64,000 nucleotides of DNA from an uncultured Selenomonadales bacterium (GCA_946407015.1 CAMJML010000001.1:248001-312000); one strand, 5' to 3'. Positions 53,620-62,873 are shown, numbered from the stretch's first letter. Numbers and translations: made by a program. The notes: a model not told the origin generated them from the sequence alone.

Positions 53620-55032
53620 ATGCAATATCATAAAATTACTGCCGGAGATGTCAAAGAGCTGATTGCTCTGATCGGCAATGCCAATGTGATGATTGATGAA
53701 GAAAAAATCGATATGTATTCACGCGATGAGGTTTCTGACAAGCTCTGGGAAAAAATGCCGGAGGTGGTCGTTACCCCTGAAAATACCGAGCAGGTCGCTG
53801 CTGTTGTGAAATGGGCCAATGCTAAAGTTGTACCGATTATTGCCAGAGGCGGCGGTACCGGCCTGGCTGCCGGTGCAGTTCCGTTGAACGGCGGGGTGGT
53901 TTTGTCGCTGGAAAAAATGAACAAGATTTTGGAAGTGGATACGGCCAACCTATTTATGGTGCTTGAACCTGGCATCAGTACCGGGGAAGTGCAAAGAACG
54001 GCTAAAGAACATGGCTTGTTCTATGCCGGTGACCCGTGTTCGGCGGAATCCTCTTTCATCGGCGGCAATGTGGCCACCAATGCCGGCGGAAACAGAGCGG
54101 TTAAATACGGCACAACCAGCCGCCATGTTTACGGACTGGAAATGGTTATGCCAAATGGCGAGATTGTGACCTTTGGCGGCAAGAATGTGAAAGACGTGAG
54201 CGGTTATGATGTCATTCACTTGTTTGTCGGCTCGGAAGGTACGCTGGGGGTAATTACTAAAATTTGGCTGAAACTCATGCCGCTGCCTAAATTTGTGGCT
54301 ACCTTGCTGGTGCCATTCGCTGAAATGCAGCAAGCTATCAATGTGGTACCCAAAATCATGACAGCGGGGATTGTTCCGGCTTGTCTGGAATTCATGGATA
54401 GCGAATCTATTAAAGCGTCAGAAATTTATTTAAATAAAAAGCTGCCTTACAGTGATGCCGGCGCTTATATCATTTGCCAGGTGGACGGAACGACCGAACA
54501 GCAAGTGGAAAGCGAATACGAAATTATCGGTAAAATCTGTGAAGCCAATCAGGCGTTGGAAGTCTTTGTCTCCGATAACATGGCCAGTGAAGAACGGATT
54601 TGGAAAGCCCGCAAGGCTTATGCCGAAGCCTTGCGTATGATCAGTCCGGTGTATTGTATGGAAGATATTGTTGTACCGGTTTCCAATATTCCGGCGGCAT
54701 TAGAAGCGATCGATAAGATTGCCAAGAAATATCGATGCCGTATCCCCAGCGCCGGTCATGCCGGTGATGGCAACATTCACTGCACGGTACTGCGGGAAGA
54801 CCGTGATGAACATGCCTGGCATGATTTGAAAGACAGTGTTCTGGCTGAGATTTATGCAGTGGTTTATGAACTGGGAGGCAGTTTAACGGGCGAACATGGC
54901 GTGGGCGCTAAGCGGGTGGCTGCAATGGCTACTCACATGAGTGATGCGCAAATGGCCGTTTTGCGGTCCATTAAAACTACCCTTGATCCCAACAATATTA
55001 TGAACCCCGGAAAAGTTTTACCACTTATATAA
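53620..55032 (+). CDS. FAD-linked lactate/glycolate-type dehydrogenase, operon 1
   Basis: A 470-residue FAD_binding_4 flavoprotein of the GlcD/LldD-like family, with the PCMH motif RGGGTGLAAGAVPLNGGVV (about residues 82-100), the CSAESSFIGGNVATNAGG stretch and the C-terminal GHAGDGNIH (about residue 388) and EHGVG motifs. It oxidises D-lactate or another 2-hydroxyacid and passes electrons to EtfAB. AAAGGAGG precedes ATG 53620. A terminator follows. Confidence 0.93.
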   Translation: MQYHKITAGDVKELIALIGNANVMIDEEKIDMYSRDEVSDKLWEKMPEVVVTPENTEQVAAVVKWANAKVVPIIARGGGTGLAAGAVPLNGGVVLSLEKMNKILEVDTANLFMVLEPGISTGEVQRTAKEHGLFYAGDPCSAESSFIGGNVATNAGGNRAVKYGTTSRHVYGLEMVMPNGEIVTFGGKNVKDVSGYDVIHLFVGSEGTLGVITKIWLKLMPLPKFVATLLVPFAEMQQAINVVPKIMTAGIVPACLEFMDSESIKASEIYLNKKLPYSDAGAYIICQVDGTTEQQVESEYEIIGKICEANQALEVFVSDNMASEERIWKARKAYAEALRMISPVYCMEDIVVPVSNIPAALEAIDKIAKKYRCRIPSAGHAGDGNIHCTVLREDRDEHAWHDLKDSVLAEIYAVVYELGGSLTGEHGVGAKRVAAMATHMSDAQMAVLRSIKTTLDPNNIMNPGKVLPLI

Positions 55033-55038
55033 CGAACT

Positions 55039-55073
55039 AAAGCGGTACTGCATACCTGCAGTGCCGCTTTTTT
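55039..55073 (+). terminator. Intrinsic terminator after etf operon 1
   Basis: AAAGCGGTACTGCA / TGCAGTGCCGCTTT stem (one mismatch) and T-run, 7 bases after the stop. Confidence 0.9.
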
Positions 55074-55115
55074 GTGGACAATAGCGGGCACTCCGTTCAT
55101 TGTTGGTGAGTACAG

Positions 55116-55808
55116 TCATAATAAAGCGAGTCTTCGCAGCAGCAGCAGCACGACTAAGAGGAGTGGCTGGTGAACCAAATAGATGAGTAAGGAATGGCGG
55201 CCAAGAACGATCAGCCAGCTGCAGCACTTGACTGCAGGCAGCAGCGTGGCTTTTTGCGGATAAGCCAGTCGTCCCAGCAAGCTGCCCAGCAGGAACAAGC
55301 CATACCAGGGAATGAGCGGGTAAAAATCCAGCGAGGCAAAAGCGGGACTGGTCACACCTACAGGCAGCAGCCAATCGGTGGCTGCTTTGGTCACCGCTAT
55401 TGTGGGGCCGGCTGCCATAACCCCAATGGCCAAGAGCAGCGCCAGGGCTGGCGGCCACGAACGGATGAAGGGATAAGAGAGCAGGCTTAGGCCGAGCAGA
55501 TGCAGGACGCCGAAGCGGATGTACAGAGCTGGTACATAGATATAGGTTACCACTGTCAGCAGCATCCCCCAGAGAAATACAATCAGGCCATGCCTGAGCG
55601 TGCGGCCGGACAGATGGGCGCTGATCCCGCAGAGCAGAATAAACAGGCTGGCTGCCGCTTTGCCAATATAATACCAAAAACCGTCACTATAGGAAAGCGG
55701 ATAGGAAAGGTATTCATTTAAGTCAAAAATGAGGTGGAAAACTACCATCAAGAGAATGGCAATTCCACGCAGAAAATCAACTTCCCAAATTCGTTCCCGA
55801 TTATTCAT
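55116..55808 (-). CDS. DUF1624 (heparan-alpha-glucosaminide N-acetyltransferase-like) membrane protein
   Basis: A 230-residue multi-TM protein with the DUF1624 motifs EVDFLRGIAILLMVVFH near the N terminus and GRHSLLIYLVHQP near the C terminus. Eukaryotic HGSNAT relatives move acetyl groups across membranes onto amino sugars; bacterial function is unknown. ATG 55808 follows GGTGGAG. It is oriented opposite to its neighbours and adjoins leader copy E. Confidence 0.88.
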   Translation of the reverse strand: MNNRERIWEVDFLRGIAILLMVVFHLIFDLNEYLSYPLSYSDGFWYYIGKAAASLFILLCGISAHLSGRTLRHGLIVFLWGMLLTVVTYIYVPALYIRFGVLHLLGLSLLSYPFIRSWPPALALLLAIGVMAAGPTIAVTKAATDWLLPVGVTSPAFASLDFYPLIPWYGLFLLGSLLGRLAYPQKATLLPAVKCCSWLIVLGRHSLLIYLVHQPLLLVVLLLLRRLALL

Positions 55809-55856
55809 GCAATCTCCACCTAGCAGGTTTTGGTAAAATCTTATTGCAAAACAGCA

Positions 55857-55976
55857 TTGACAAAAAAGGCGATCAGTGCTATTTTGTATATACAAATTCA
55901 TTTGCAGCTGATTGGAAAAACCAAAGGCTAAAGTGATGCTTCTGGAAAGGAGCAGGCTTTAGCCTTTTTCTTTTTG
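55857..55976 (+). promoter_or_regulatory. Sulfur-gene leader element, copy E
   Basis: Promoter TTGACA (55857-55862), 17 bases, TATTTT (55880-55885). Element AGC-TGA-TTGG-AAAAA-CCAA-AG-GCT at 55906-55929. Terminator AAAGGCTAAAG ... CTTTAGCCTTT with inner TGCTTC/GGAGCA pairing and T-rich tail (55924-55976). It precedes the YeiH-family gene by 50 bases. Confidence 0.83.
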
Positions 55977-56025
55977 CCGTTAAGGAGAAGAAATGAGGCT
56001 GCAGCATCTGTAAAGGAGGCTACTT

Positions 56026-57393
56026 ATGGCAACAAGTACAGGGATTCCCAATGCCGTTACCACAGGCACCCGTTTCAATGCGTGGTACAAAAGAGAAGAT
56101 TCTTGGTCCATTCTCATTGCCTTAGGGCTGATTGCCGCCATAACGGCTGCTTTTTTCAGCGGAGGGCTTGGAATATTCAAAGCCATGGCCGTTACTGTGC
56201 CTGGCTGGGCCAATGACCTGGGTAAGCTCGCTGCCGGACTGGGCTCAAATAGCGTTGGTTTATTGTACTTATATGGATTTTTTTTAGTGCTATTTGGTGT
56301 TGCAGCCCGTATTATGGGCTATGATCTCGGCCGGTTTGCCGCCGGATTTACGCTGTTATTTCTGGTTTCGATCATCATTACCGTCTTAGGTTCCAATAAG
56401 TTTTTAAAAGAATGGCAGTTGGAAACGCCGCTCTTGGCGCTTATCATCGGCATGGCGGTCGGCAATACCGTTCGGCTGCCGCAATGGTTCCACAGTGCCT
56501 TACGAACCGAGTTTTATGTCAAAACCGGGATTGTCCTGATGGGAGCTACCTTGCCTTTCACCATTATCCTGCAGGCAGGCCCCATGGCGATCTTGCAGGC
56601 CACCATTGTTGCGGTTACGACCTTTGCCGCTATTTATTTTGCGGCAACCAGGCTGTTTGGCCTTGAACCGCAGTTTGGCGCGACGCTGGGAGCCGGTGGG
56701 TCGATCTGCGGCGTATCGGCAGCTATCGCGATTGGCGGTGCTTGCCGTTCCGAAAAAGAACATGTTTCTGTTGCGATCTCCATGGTTATTATTTGGGCTG
56801 TTGCCATGATATTCCTGCTGCCGGCAACGGCAAAGTTTTTAGGCTTAGCGCCCGGGCCGGCCGGAGCCTGGATTGGTACATCCGAGTTTGCCGATGCAGC
56901 CGGCTTTGCGGCTGCCGAAGCGATTGGCGATGAGCGTGCCGTTAAAACCTTTACGTTAATGAAGGTCATCGGCCGGGATATGTTTGTTGGTGTATGGGCG
57001 CTATTGGTTGCCTTTTTATCGGTTACCATCTGGGAGAGAAAATCAGCCGCTCAAGCTGAAAAGGTGGGAGTGGGCGAGGTCTGGAACCGTTTTCCGAAAT
57101 TTATTATTGGCTTTTTTATTGCTTCCATCGTGACAACACTGGTCATAACTTATGCCGATCCCAAATTAGGAACGCTATATAATAAGGAAGCGATCGGAGC
57201 GATTAAGACACTTCGGGGCTGGACGTTCACCTGGACCTTCCTGTGTATCGGTTTTACGACCCGGTTCCGTGAACTGACTTCTTTTGGCTGGAAACCTTTC
57301 GCTGCGTTTGCTGTTGGGGTGGCGATTAATGTGCCGCTTGGTTATATCTTATCCAATATTGTCTTTGTGGAGTATTGGCTGGGGATTAAATAA
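56026..57393 (+). CDS. YeiH-family putative sulfate exporter
   Basis: A 455-residue, roughly 10-12 TM protein of the YeiH/PSE family with GGSICGVSAAIAIGGACRSEKEH (in two parts, about residue 225-248) and the TFLCIGFTTRFRELTSFGWKP region near 405. The family is annotated as sulfate or sulfite export but direct evidence is scarce. Placement behind a sulfur-gene leader supports a role with an oxidised sulfur anion. AAAGGAGG precedes ATG 56026. Confidence 0.88.
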   Translation: MATSTGIPNAVTTGTRFNAWYKREDSWSILIALGLIAAITAAFFSGGLGIFKAMAVTVPGWANDLGKLAAGLGSNSVGLLYLYGFFLVLFGVAARIMGYDLGRFAAGFTLLFLVSIIITVLGSNKFLKEWQLETPLLALIIGMAVGNTVRLPQWFHSALRTEFYVKTGIVLMGATLPFTIILQAGPMAILQATIVAVTTFAAIYFAATRLFGLEPQFGATLGAGGSICGVSAAIAIGGACRSEKEHVSVAISMVIIWAVAMIFLLPATAKFLGLAPGPAGAWIGTSEFADAAGFAAAEAIGDERAVKTFTLMKVIGRDMFVGVWALLVAFLSVTIWERKSAAQAEKVGVGEVWNRFPKFIIGFFIASIVTTLVITYADPKLGTLYNKEAIGAIKTLRGWTFTWTFLCIGFTTRFRELTSFGWKPFAAFAVGVAINVPLGYILSNIVFVEYWLGIK

Positions 57394-57457
57394 CCGGATC
57401 ATGAAACGATAGTTGACTGACCGTTTGCGGTCTATCCGATGGAGGCGGTGTTAAGAA

Positions 57458-57796
57458 ATGAAGAGCAACAATCTGATGGTCAACCATGTGACCTATGTGA
57501 TCCTTAAATTAACGGCTGAGCAGCCGCCTTATCATATCTTGGCAGACGGTCCGGTTGATCAAGCCGCTGTGCTTGAGTTTGCCGAGCAGGTCGCGGCAAG
57601 GCCCCGGCGGGTTGCCGGGATGGTTGCCGCATTAAGCCGGCAAAACTTTGCCATGACGTTTAGCAAAGATCACATTTATGCTCATTCGACCGAAATAGGC
57701 GCTCAAGCCGCCAAGAAATACCTGCTTGAGCAAGGCTATCAGGATCATGAATTCGAGATTTTTTTAGAATATACCCGCAGCTGGGGGATCATGTAG
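57458..57796 (+). CDS. Hypothetical protein, 112 residues
   Basis: A 112-residue soluble protein I do not recognise. It begins MKSNNLMVNHVTYVILKLTAE and has a central Ala/Arg-rich helix region (residues about 45-65) and an aromatic C terminus (EFEIFLEYTRSWGIM). GGAGG lies a little far upstream. It follows the YeiH gene by 64 bp and is closed by a strong terminator, so it may be the second gene of the YeiH unit. Confidence 0.65.
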   Translation: MKSNNLMVNHVTYVILKLTAEQPPYHILADGPVDQAAVLEFAEQVAARPRRVAGMVAALSRQNFAMTFSKDHIYAHSTEIGAQAAKKYLLEQGYQDHEFEIFLEYTRSWGIM

Positions 57797-57835
57797 AAAA
57801 AGGGCTGGTCTGAGAATACTCAGACCAGCCCTTTT
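57797..57835 (+). terminator. Intrinsic terminator
   Basis: AAAAGGGCTGGTCTGAG / CTCAGACCAGCCCTTTT type stem with 4-5 base loop, directly after the stop codon. Confidence 0.92.
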
Positions 57836-57988
57836 GACTATGACTGTCATCTATACCTGATATGGATATTAGCTATTTTACATCAGCCGGCCACAAGAGT
57901 AGAATGAAGATAGAAATAAAGAATACCATTGATTGCTTGTCAGTCGTTATGGGAATAAAGTCACCGTGGGAACTGGATGGTAAACAGG

Positions 57989-58903
57989 ATGGATATTATA
58001 CATTTGCTGTATTTCGTGGAAGTTGCCAAGCAGGAAAGTTTTACCAAGGCTTCAGCCTCCTTGTATGTTTCTCAGTCCACCATCAGTAAGCTGATCAAGA
58101 ACTTAGAAAGTGAGCTAGGGGTGGCCTTGTTTCATCGTGCACCCAAGCGGGTTTTGCTTACTGATGCCGGGACACTGTTGTTTGGCAAGGCACAACTCAT
58201 TTTAGATACGTTAAATAGCATCAATACCGACTTGTATGAATTGGCCGGTACACCCAAAGGTCATTTGAAAATTGGCATTCCGCCCATGGTGCAAATGCTG
58301 TTTCCCAAAGCCATTGCCGAATTCAATGCCTTGTATCCGCAGATTACCATTGACTTACTGGAAGTGGGCTCCCGTAAAGTTGAACTGGGACTTGAAGAAG
58401 GCAGTCTGGATGTCGGTATTGTCGTTTTGCCTACATTAAATAGAGGTGATTTGGAAATCGCGCCTTTTTTAATCGACTCGCTCATGCTGATCACCCACGC
58501 CGAAAGTCCACTGGCCGCGAAAACCATGATTGATATGAATGATTTGCGCAATGAGTCTTTTGTACTCTACAGCGAGGGTTTTGCGTTGCATGATCATATC
58601 CTGGAAAAGTGCAAAGAATTAGGGTTTCGGCCCAAGGTGGTCTGTGAAACCGCACAATGGGACTTCATGGTAGATATTGTGGCCTCAAAGCTGGCCATTG
58701 CCTTTTTACCGCAAATTGTCTGCAATAAACTGGATCTGCAGTCCCTGCGCTGCATCCCGGTCAAAAATGAGATTAAGCCCTGGCATTTGGCCATCGCCTG
58801 GAAAAATAATACCTACCTTTCCTATGCTACCCGGGCGTGGTTAAGTTATATTTTTAAAACTTTTGGTATTGAAAGCCAACATTTAAAGGGGGAATCGCTA
58901 TGA
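57989..58903 (+). CDS. LysR family regulator upstream of etf operon 2
   Basis: A 304-residue LTTR with HTH (MDIIHLLYFVEVAKQESFTK, LYVSQSTISKLIKNLESELG) and an effector domain paralogous to the one at 25178. The chosen ATG 57989 aligns with the paralogue; the RBS is weak. It is followed, with ATGA overlap, by a 38-residue membrane protein and then by etf operon 2, which it may regulate. Confidence 0.92.
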   Translation: MDIIHLLYFVEVAKQESFTKASASLYVSQSTISKLIKNLESELGVALFHRAPKRVLLTDAGTLLFGKAQLILDTLNSINTDLYELAGTPKGHLKIGIPPMVQMLFPKAIAEFNALYPQITIDLLEVGSRKVELGLEEGSLDVGIVVLPTLNRGDLEIAPFLIDSLMLITHAESPLAAKTMIDMNDLRNESFVLYSEGFALHDHILEKCKELGFRPKVVCETAQWDFMVDIVASKLAIAFLPQIVCNKLDLQSLRCIPVKNEIKPWHLAIAWKNNTYLSYATRAWLSYIFKTFGIESQHLKGESL

Positions 58904-59016
58904 ATATGGATATCGAGAAAGAAATTAAGGAAAGCGCAAAAGTGGCGATCGGTCTTGGTGTTTTCAGCAGTTTGGCTGTCGTTATTTTGGGGATTATTCT
59001 CAATGTCTTGCATTAA
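58900..59016 (+). CDS. 38-residue single-TM small protein
   Basis: A 38-codon frame whose ATG overlaps the LysR stop as ATGA, with AAAGGGGG at proper spacing. It has a charged N terminus (MNMDIEKEIKESAK) followed by one TM helix (VAIGLGVFSSLAVVILGIIL). The overlap and RBS support a real coupled gene. It could be a regulatory or membrane-tethering peptide. Confidence 0.75.
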   Translation: MNMDIEKEIKESAKVAIGLGVFSSLAVVILGIILNVLH

Positions 59017-59039
59017 CCCCATGTAAGCCTTTGCCTGGT

Positions 59040-59199
59040 ACCGAACGGCGCTCTCTCTTTTGGGGAAAAGGAGAGAGCCGTTCGGTGCGTTTACATAGAT
59101 TTTTGGTCAATCGGACCTCCAATTAGTGGCTTCCCTTTTTATGGGCTGGTCAGCTGCTTCAGTACTGTTTTGAAGCAACTGGCTGGCCTTTTCTTTTTT
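59040..59199 (+). terminator. Two hairpins between the small protein and etf operon 2
   Basis: The first (59040-59086; ACCGAACGGC ... GCCGTTCGGT with CTCTC/GAGAG inside) lacks a T tail. The second (59142-59199; GGTCAGCTGCTTCA ... TGAAGCA-ACTGGCTGGCC) ends in TTTTCTTTTTT and is probably the terminator of the LysR unit. The remaining gap to 59448 holds the etf promoter and leader. Confidence 0.6.
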
Positions 59200-59280
59200 A
59201 TTGAAAGAACTGCATAGCTTGTAAAAGGTTCGGGAAAACTGTCGATTGATAGGCTGAATTTGTGAAAAATGGAGCATCAC

Positions 59281-59338
59281 TGTGAAAAAAAGAACTAGAT
59301 GTCAAATTGTTGCTATATTACAAAGATTTTGTTACAAT
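59281..59338 (+). promoter_or_regulatory. etf operon 2 promoter with shared upstream box
   Basis: TGTGAAAAAAAGAACTA (59281-59297), then TTGCTA (59310-59315), 17 bases, TACAAT (59333-59338). The same box and TTTGTTACAATG occur before etf operon 1, but there the spacing is 10 bp greater, about one helical turn. A common activator or repressor site is likely. Confidence 0.6.
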
Positions 59339-59447
59339 GGTTCAGGGGATAAGCTTTACTTATATTAAATCGTTGCTATCGTGTAAAAATAATGGCAACG
59401 CAGATTCAGAAATGGTTTTTTTATATTTACCAAGAGGGGGTTTTTGT

Positions 59448-60236
59448 GTGGAAATTTTGGTTTGCATTAAGCAAGTTCCCGGAACTTCAGAGGTTGAAGT
59501 AGACCCAGAAACTGGCGTATTGAAAAGAGAAGGTATTGACTCGAAAATGAACCCTTATGATTTGTATGGCGTGGAAACCGCTATCCGGATCAAAGAACAA
59601 ACAGGGGCGAGAGTTACTGTTGCCAGCATGGGGCCGCCACAAGCGTCCGAAATTCTGCAAGAAGCATTCATGATGGGTGCTGACGAAGCAGCTCTATTCA
59701 CTGACAGAAAATTTGCCGGTGCTGATGTTCTTGCAACATCTTATACCATTGCACAAGGCATCAAAAAAGTGAATATCCCTGACTTAATCATCTGTGGTAA
59801 ACAAACAACTGACGGTGATACGGCTCAGGTTGGACCGGAATTGGCTGAATTCCTTAGCATTCCGCATGTTGCCAACGTAACCAAAATCATCGAAGTGACT
59901 GACAAAGCCATCACAGTTGAGATGGATATGGGCCACAGCGTTGAGATCGTAGAAATGCTGTATCCTTGCCTGATCACAGTTGAAAAAGGCATCAATGTGC
60001 CAAGATTGCCTTCATTCAAACTTAAGTTAGCTACTAAAAACAAAAAGATTCCGTTCTACAGCCTAAGCGATTTTGAAGACAAAAACGAAAAAAATTATGG
60101 CTTGAACGGTTCACCAACTCGCGTGCTCAGAATCTTCTCACCAGAAGCTAATTCTGATCGTGAAACTTGGACAGGCAGCGGTGAAGAGCTGACTGGAAAA
60201 TTAGTGAAAAAGCTAAAAGAACTTAAGTTTGCATAA
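59448..60236 (+). CDS. etfB: Electron transfer flavoprotein beta subunit, operon 2
   Basis: A 262-residue EtfB very similar to the operon 1 copy ([36 protein letters not shown]). It starts at GTG 59448 behind AGAGGGGG. Its partner is the ferredoxin-domain EtfA 12 bp downstream, as in characterised electron-confurcating lactate dehydrogenase complexes. Confidence 0.93.
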   Translation: MEILVCIKQVPGTSEVEVDPETGVLKREGIDSKMNPYDLYGVETAIRIKEQTGARVTVASMGPPQASEILQEAFMMGADEAALFTDRKFAGADVLATSYTIAQGIKKVNIPDLIICGKQTTDGDTAQVGPELAEFLSIPHVANVTKIIEVTDKAITVEMDMGHSVEIVEMLYPCLITVEKGINVPRLPSFKLKLATKNKKIPFYSLSDFEDKNEKNYGLNGSPTRVLRIFSPEANSDRETWTGSGEELTGKLVKKLKELKFA

Positions 60237-60248
60237 GGAGGGACAATC

Positions 60249-61427
60249 ATGGCTAGAATCATAATTAATCAAAGTTTAGTTTCTAAACCAGAAGAGTTAG
60301 TGAGACTCTGTCCATTTAATGCAATTGAATGGGATAACGAGTATCTCCAGATAAATGCTGCTTGTAAAATGTGTAAACTTTGCGTGAAAAAAGGTCCTGC
60401 CGGCGTTTTCACTTGCGAAGAAGAAAAAGTCGAAGAAATCGACAAGAGCTTATGGAAAGGCGTCTGCGTGTATGTTGACCATGTAGATGGCGATATCCAT
60501 CCGGTTACTTTCGAATTGATCGGCAAAGCCAAAGAAATGGCTGCAAAAATCAACCATCCTGTGAATGTTATTTTCGCAGGTTCCAATATTGAAGCGAAAG
60601 CCGCTGAAATTCTCCATTATGGTGTGGATGAAGTTTTCGTATATGATGCTCCTGAGCTGAAACATTTCCGCATTGAGCCATATACTGCCGTTATGGAAGA
60701 TTTCATTAACACCACCAAACCGTCCACCATTCTGTTTGGCGGTACTAATGTGGGCCGTTCGCTGGCTCCGCGTGTAGCTGCAAGATTCCGCACTGGTCTG
60801 ACTGCTGACTGTACCATTTTGGATATGGATGAAAGCACTGACCTGGCGCAGATCCGTCCGGCTTTCGGCGGTAACATCATGGCTCATATCTATACACCAA
60901 ATAACCGTCCGCAATTTGCGACTGTACGTTATAAAATCTTTGACGCTCCTGAGAGAAACCAAGAGCAAAGCGGCAAAATTACCCTTTGCAAGCTAGATGC
61001 CGACAAATTGAATTCCCGCATCAGCGTAAAAGACGTGAAAAAGAAAGAAACCGTTCAAACCATCGAGGATGCTGAGGTTATCGTAGTAGCCGGCGGCGCA
61101 ATCAAATCCAAAGAGGGTCTTGAAATGTGCAAAGGCATCGCTGAAAAACTGGGCGGTATGCTTGCTGTTACCAGACCATTGGTTGAAGCCGGTTTGGCTG
61201 ATGCCAGACTGCAAATCGGTCTGAGCGGCAGAACGGTTAAACCTCGTCTGATCATTTGCGCGGGTGTTGCCGGTTATATCCAGTTTGTTGCTGGTATGGA
61301 CAAATCCGATACCATCATTGCAATCAATACTGATCCGGACGCTCAAATTTTCAACGTAGCTCATTACGGTATTGTGGGCGATGTGAATGAAATTCTGCCA
61401 AAACTTGCTGAAGAACTTGGCGCTTAA
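60249..61427 (+). CDS. etfA: Electron transfer flavoprotein alpha subunit with N-terminal ferredoxin domain
   Basis: A 392-residue EtfA. Residues about 1-60 form a ferredoxin-like domain with cysteines in LCPFNAIEW and CKMCKLCVKKGPAGVFTC, enough for one [4Fe-4S] cluster. The remainder is a normal EtfA (GLSGRTVKPRLIICAGVAG, INTDPDAQIF). Such an added cluster is known from EtfA of Acetobacterium-type lactate dehydrogenase complexes that reduce NAD with lactate at the expense of ferredoxin. AAGGAGGG precedes the ATG. Confidence 0.94.
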   Translation: MARIIINQSLVSKPEELVRLCPFNAIEWDNEYLQINAACKMCKLCVKKGPAGVFTCEEEKVEEIDKSLWKGVCVYVDHVDGDIHPVTFELIGKAKEMAAKINHPVNVIFAGSNIEAKAAEILHYGVDEVFVYDAPELKHFRIEPYTAVMEDFINTTKPSTILFGGTNVGRSLAPRVAARFRTGLTADCTILDMDESTDLAQIRPAFGGNIMAHIYTPNNRPQFATVRYKIFDAPERNQEQSGKITLCKLDADKLNSRISVKDVKKKETVQTIEDAEVIVVAGGAIKSKEGLEMCKGIAEKLGGMLAVTRPLVEAGLADARLQIGLSGRTVKPRLIICAGVAGYIQFVAGMDKSDTIIAINTDPDAQIFNVAHYGIVGDVNEILPKLAEELGA

Positions 61428-61466
61428 GAGAATGCCCGTAAATTTATAGTTAAGGGGTGACAAACT

Positions 61467-62861
61467 ATGGATTACAAAAAAGTCGATAGTAAAGATATAG
61501 AGTTTTTAGTGTCCGTTGCAGGTAAAGATAAAGTGTTTGTTGGCGATCAAATTCACGAAACATACAGCCGTGACGAAATTGTGCATGCCGGCAAATATCC
61601 TGATGTTGTAATTGAAGTAGAAACAACTGAAGAAGTTTCTAAAATCATGAAATACGCTTACGATAACAACATTATCGTAACTCCACGCGGTCAAGGTACC
61701 GGTCTTGCCGGTGCAGCGGTTGCCTTCCAAGGCGGTATCATGATCTCCACCGTTCGTATGAACAAAATTCTTGAACTGGATGACGAGAATCTGACACTGA
61801 CTGTAGAGCCGGGCGTACTGCTGATGGATATCATCAAATTCGTTCAAAGCAACGATTTGTTCTATCCACCAGATCCAGGTGAAAAATCCGCTTCCATCGG
61901 TGGCAACATCTCCACTAATGCCGGCGGTATGAAAGCCGTTAAATATGGCGTAACCAGAGATTATGTTCGTGGTTTGGAAGTTGTTCTTCCAGACGGCCGT
62001 ATCATTGAAGTGGGCGGCAAAAACGTTAAAAACAGCTCCGGTTACAGCGTAAAAGATTTGATTGTTGGTTCAGAAGGTACGCTTGGTTTTATCACCAAAG
62101 CGATCCTGAAACTGTTACCACTGCCTAAAATCTCGCACAGCTTATTGGTACCGTTCCCTGATTTGGCTACTGCTATTGAAACTGTGCCAAAAATCATTAA
62201 ATCCAAATCCATCCCAACTGCGATTGAATTCATGGAGCGTTCCGCTATTGTGGCTGCTGAAGAATTCCTTGGCAAAAAATTCCCGGATAAATCTTCCGAT
62301 GCGTATCTCTTGTTGACTTTCGACGGCAACAAGAAAGAAGAAGTTGAAGATGCTTATGAAAAAGTGGCTCATATCTGCTTAGAAGCAGGCGCTTTCGACG
62401 TATTCATCTCCAACACCCAAGAAAGACAAGAAACCATCTGGAAAACCCGCGGTGCTTTCCTGGAAGCCATCAAAGCTTCTACCAGCGAACTGGATGAGTG
62501 CGACGTTGTTGTTCCTAGAAATAAAGTGGCTGAATTCATCAAATTCACCAACGAACTGCAAAAAGAAGTGGACATCCGCATTCAAAGCTTCGGTCATGCC
62601 GGCGATGGCAACTTGCACGTGTACATCTTAAGAGATGACCTGGGCGAAACCGAATGGAAAACCAAATTGCATAAAGCAATGGATAGAATGTACGATAAAG
62701 CAACCGAACTCCATGGTCTTACCTCCGGTGAGCATGGTATCGGTACTGAAAAGAAACCTTACCTGGCCAAAGCAATGGGTCCAGAGTACATGGAACTTCT
62801 CAGAAACATTAAAGCTGCATTTGACCCTAAAAACATTCTCAACCCTGGTAAAGTTTGCTAA
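61467..62861 (+). CDS. FAD-linked lactate-type dehydrogenase, operon 2
   Basis: A 464-residue FAD_binding_4 dehydrogenase paralogous to 53620 ([26 protein letters not shown]-dehydrogenase motifs GHAGDGNLH and EHGIG). With EtfAB it should oxidise lactate and reduce NAD using ferredoxin electrons (confurcation), by analogy with the LctBCD complex. AGGGGTG precedes the ATG. A strong terminator ends the operon. Confidence 0.93.
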   Translation: MDYKKVDSKDIEFLVSVAGKDKVFVGDQIHETYSRDEIVHAGKYPDVVIEVETTEEVSKIMKYAYDNNIIVTPRGQGTGLAGAAVAFQGGIMISTVRMNKILELDDENLTLTVEPGVLLMDIIKFVQSNDLFYPPDPGEKSASIGGNISTNAGGMKAVKYGVTRDYVRGLEVVLPDGRIIEVGGKNVKNSSGYSVKDLIVGSEGTLGFITKAILKLLPLPKISHSLLVPFPDLATAIETVPKIIKSKSIPTAIEFMERSAIVAAEEFLGKKFPDKSSDAYLLLTFDGNKKEEVEDAYEKVAHICLEAGAFDVFISNTQERQETIWKTRGAFLEAIKASTSELDECDVVVPRNKVAEFIKFTNELQKEVDIRIQSFGHAGDGNLHVYILRDDLGETEWKTKLHKAMDRMYDKATELHGLTSGEHGIGTEKKPYLAKAMGPEYMELLRNIKAAFDPKNILNPGKVC

Positions 62862-62873
62862 TTGAGATATGAG

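Noticed and set aside
57862-58089. 75-codon frame upstream of and overlapping the LysR start
   Set aside because: Overlaps the LysR HTH in another frame and lacks an RBS; the LysR frame matches its paralogue.
60450-60968. 172-codon frame antisense to etfA of operon 2
   Set aside because: No start signal, no family similarity, and the opposite strand encodes a clear EtfA.
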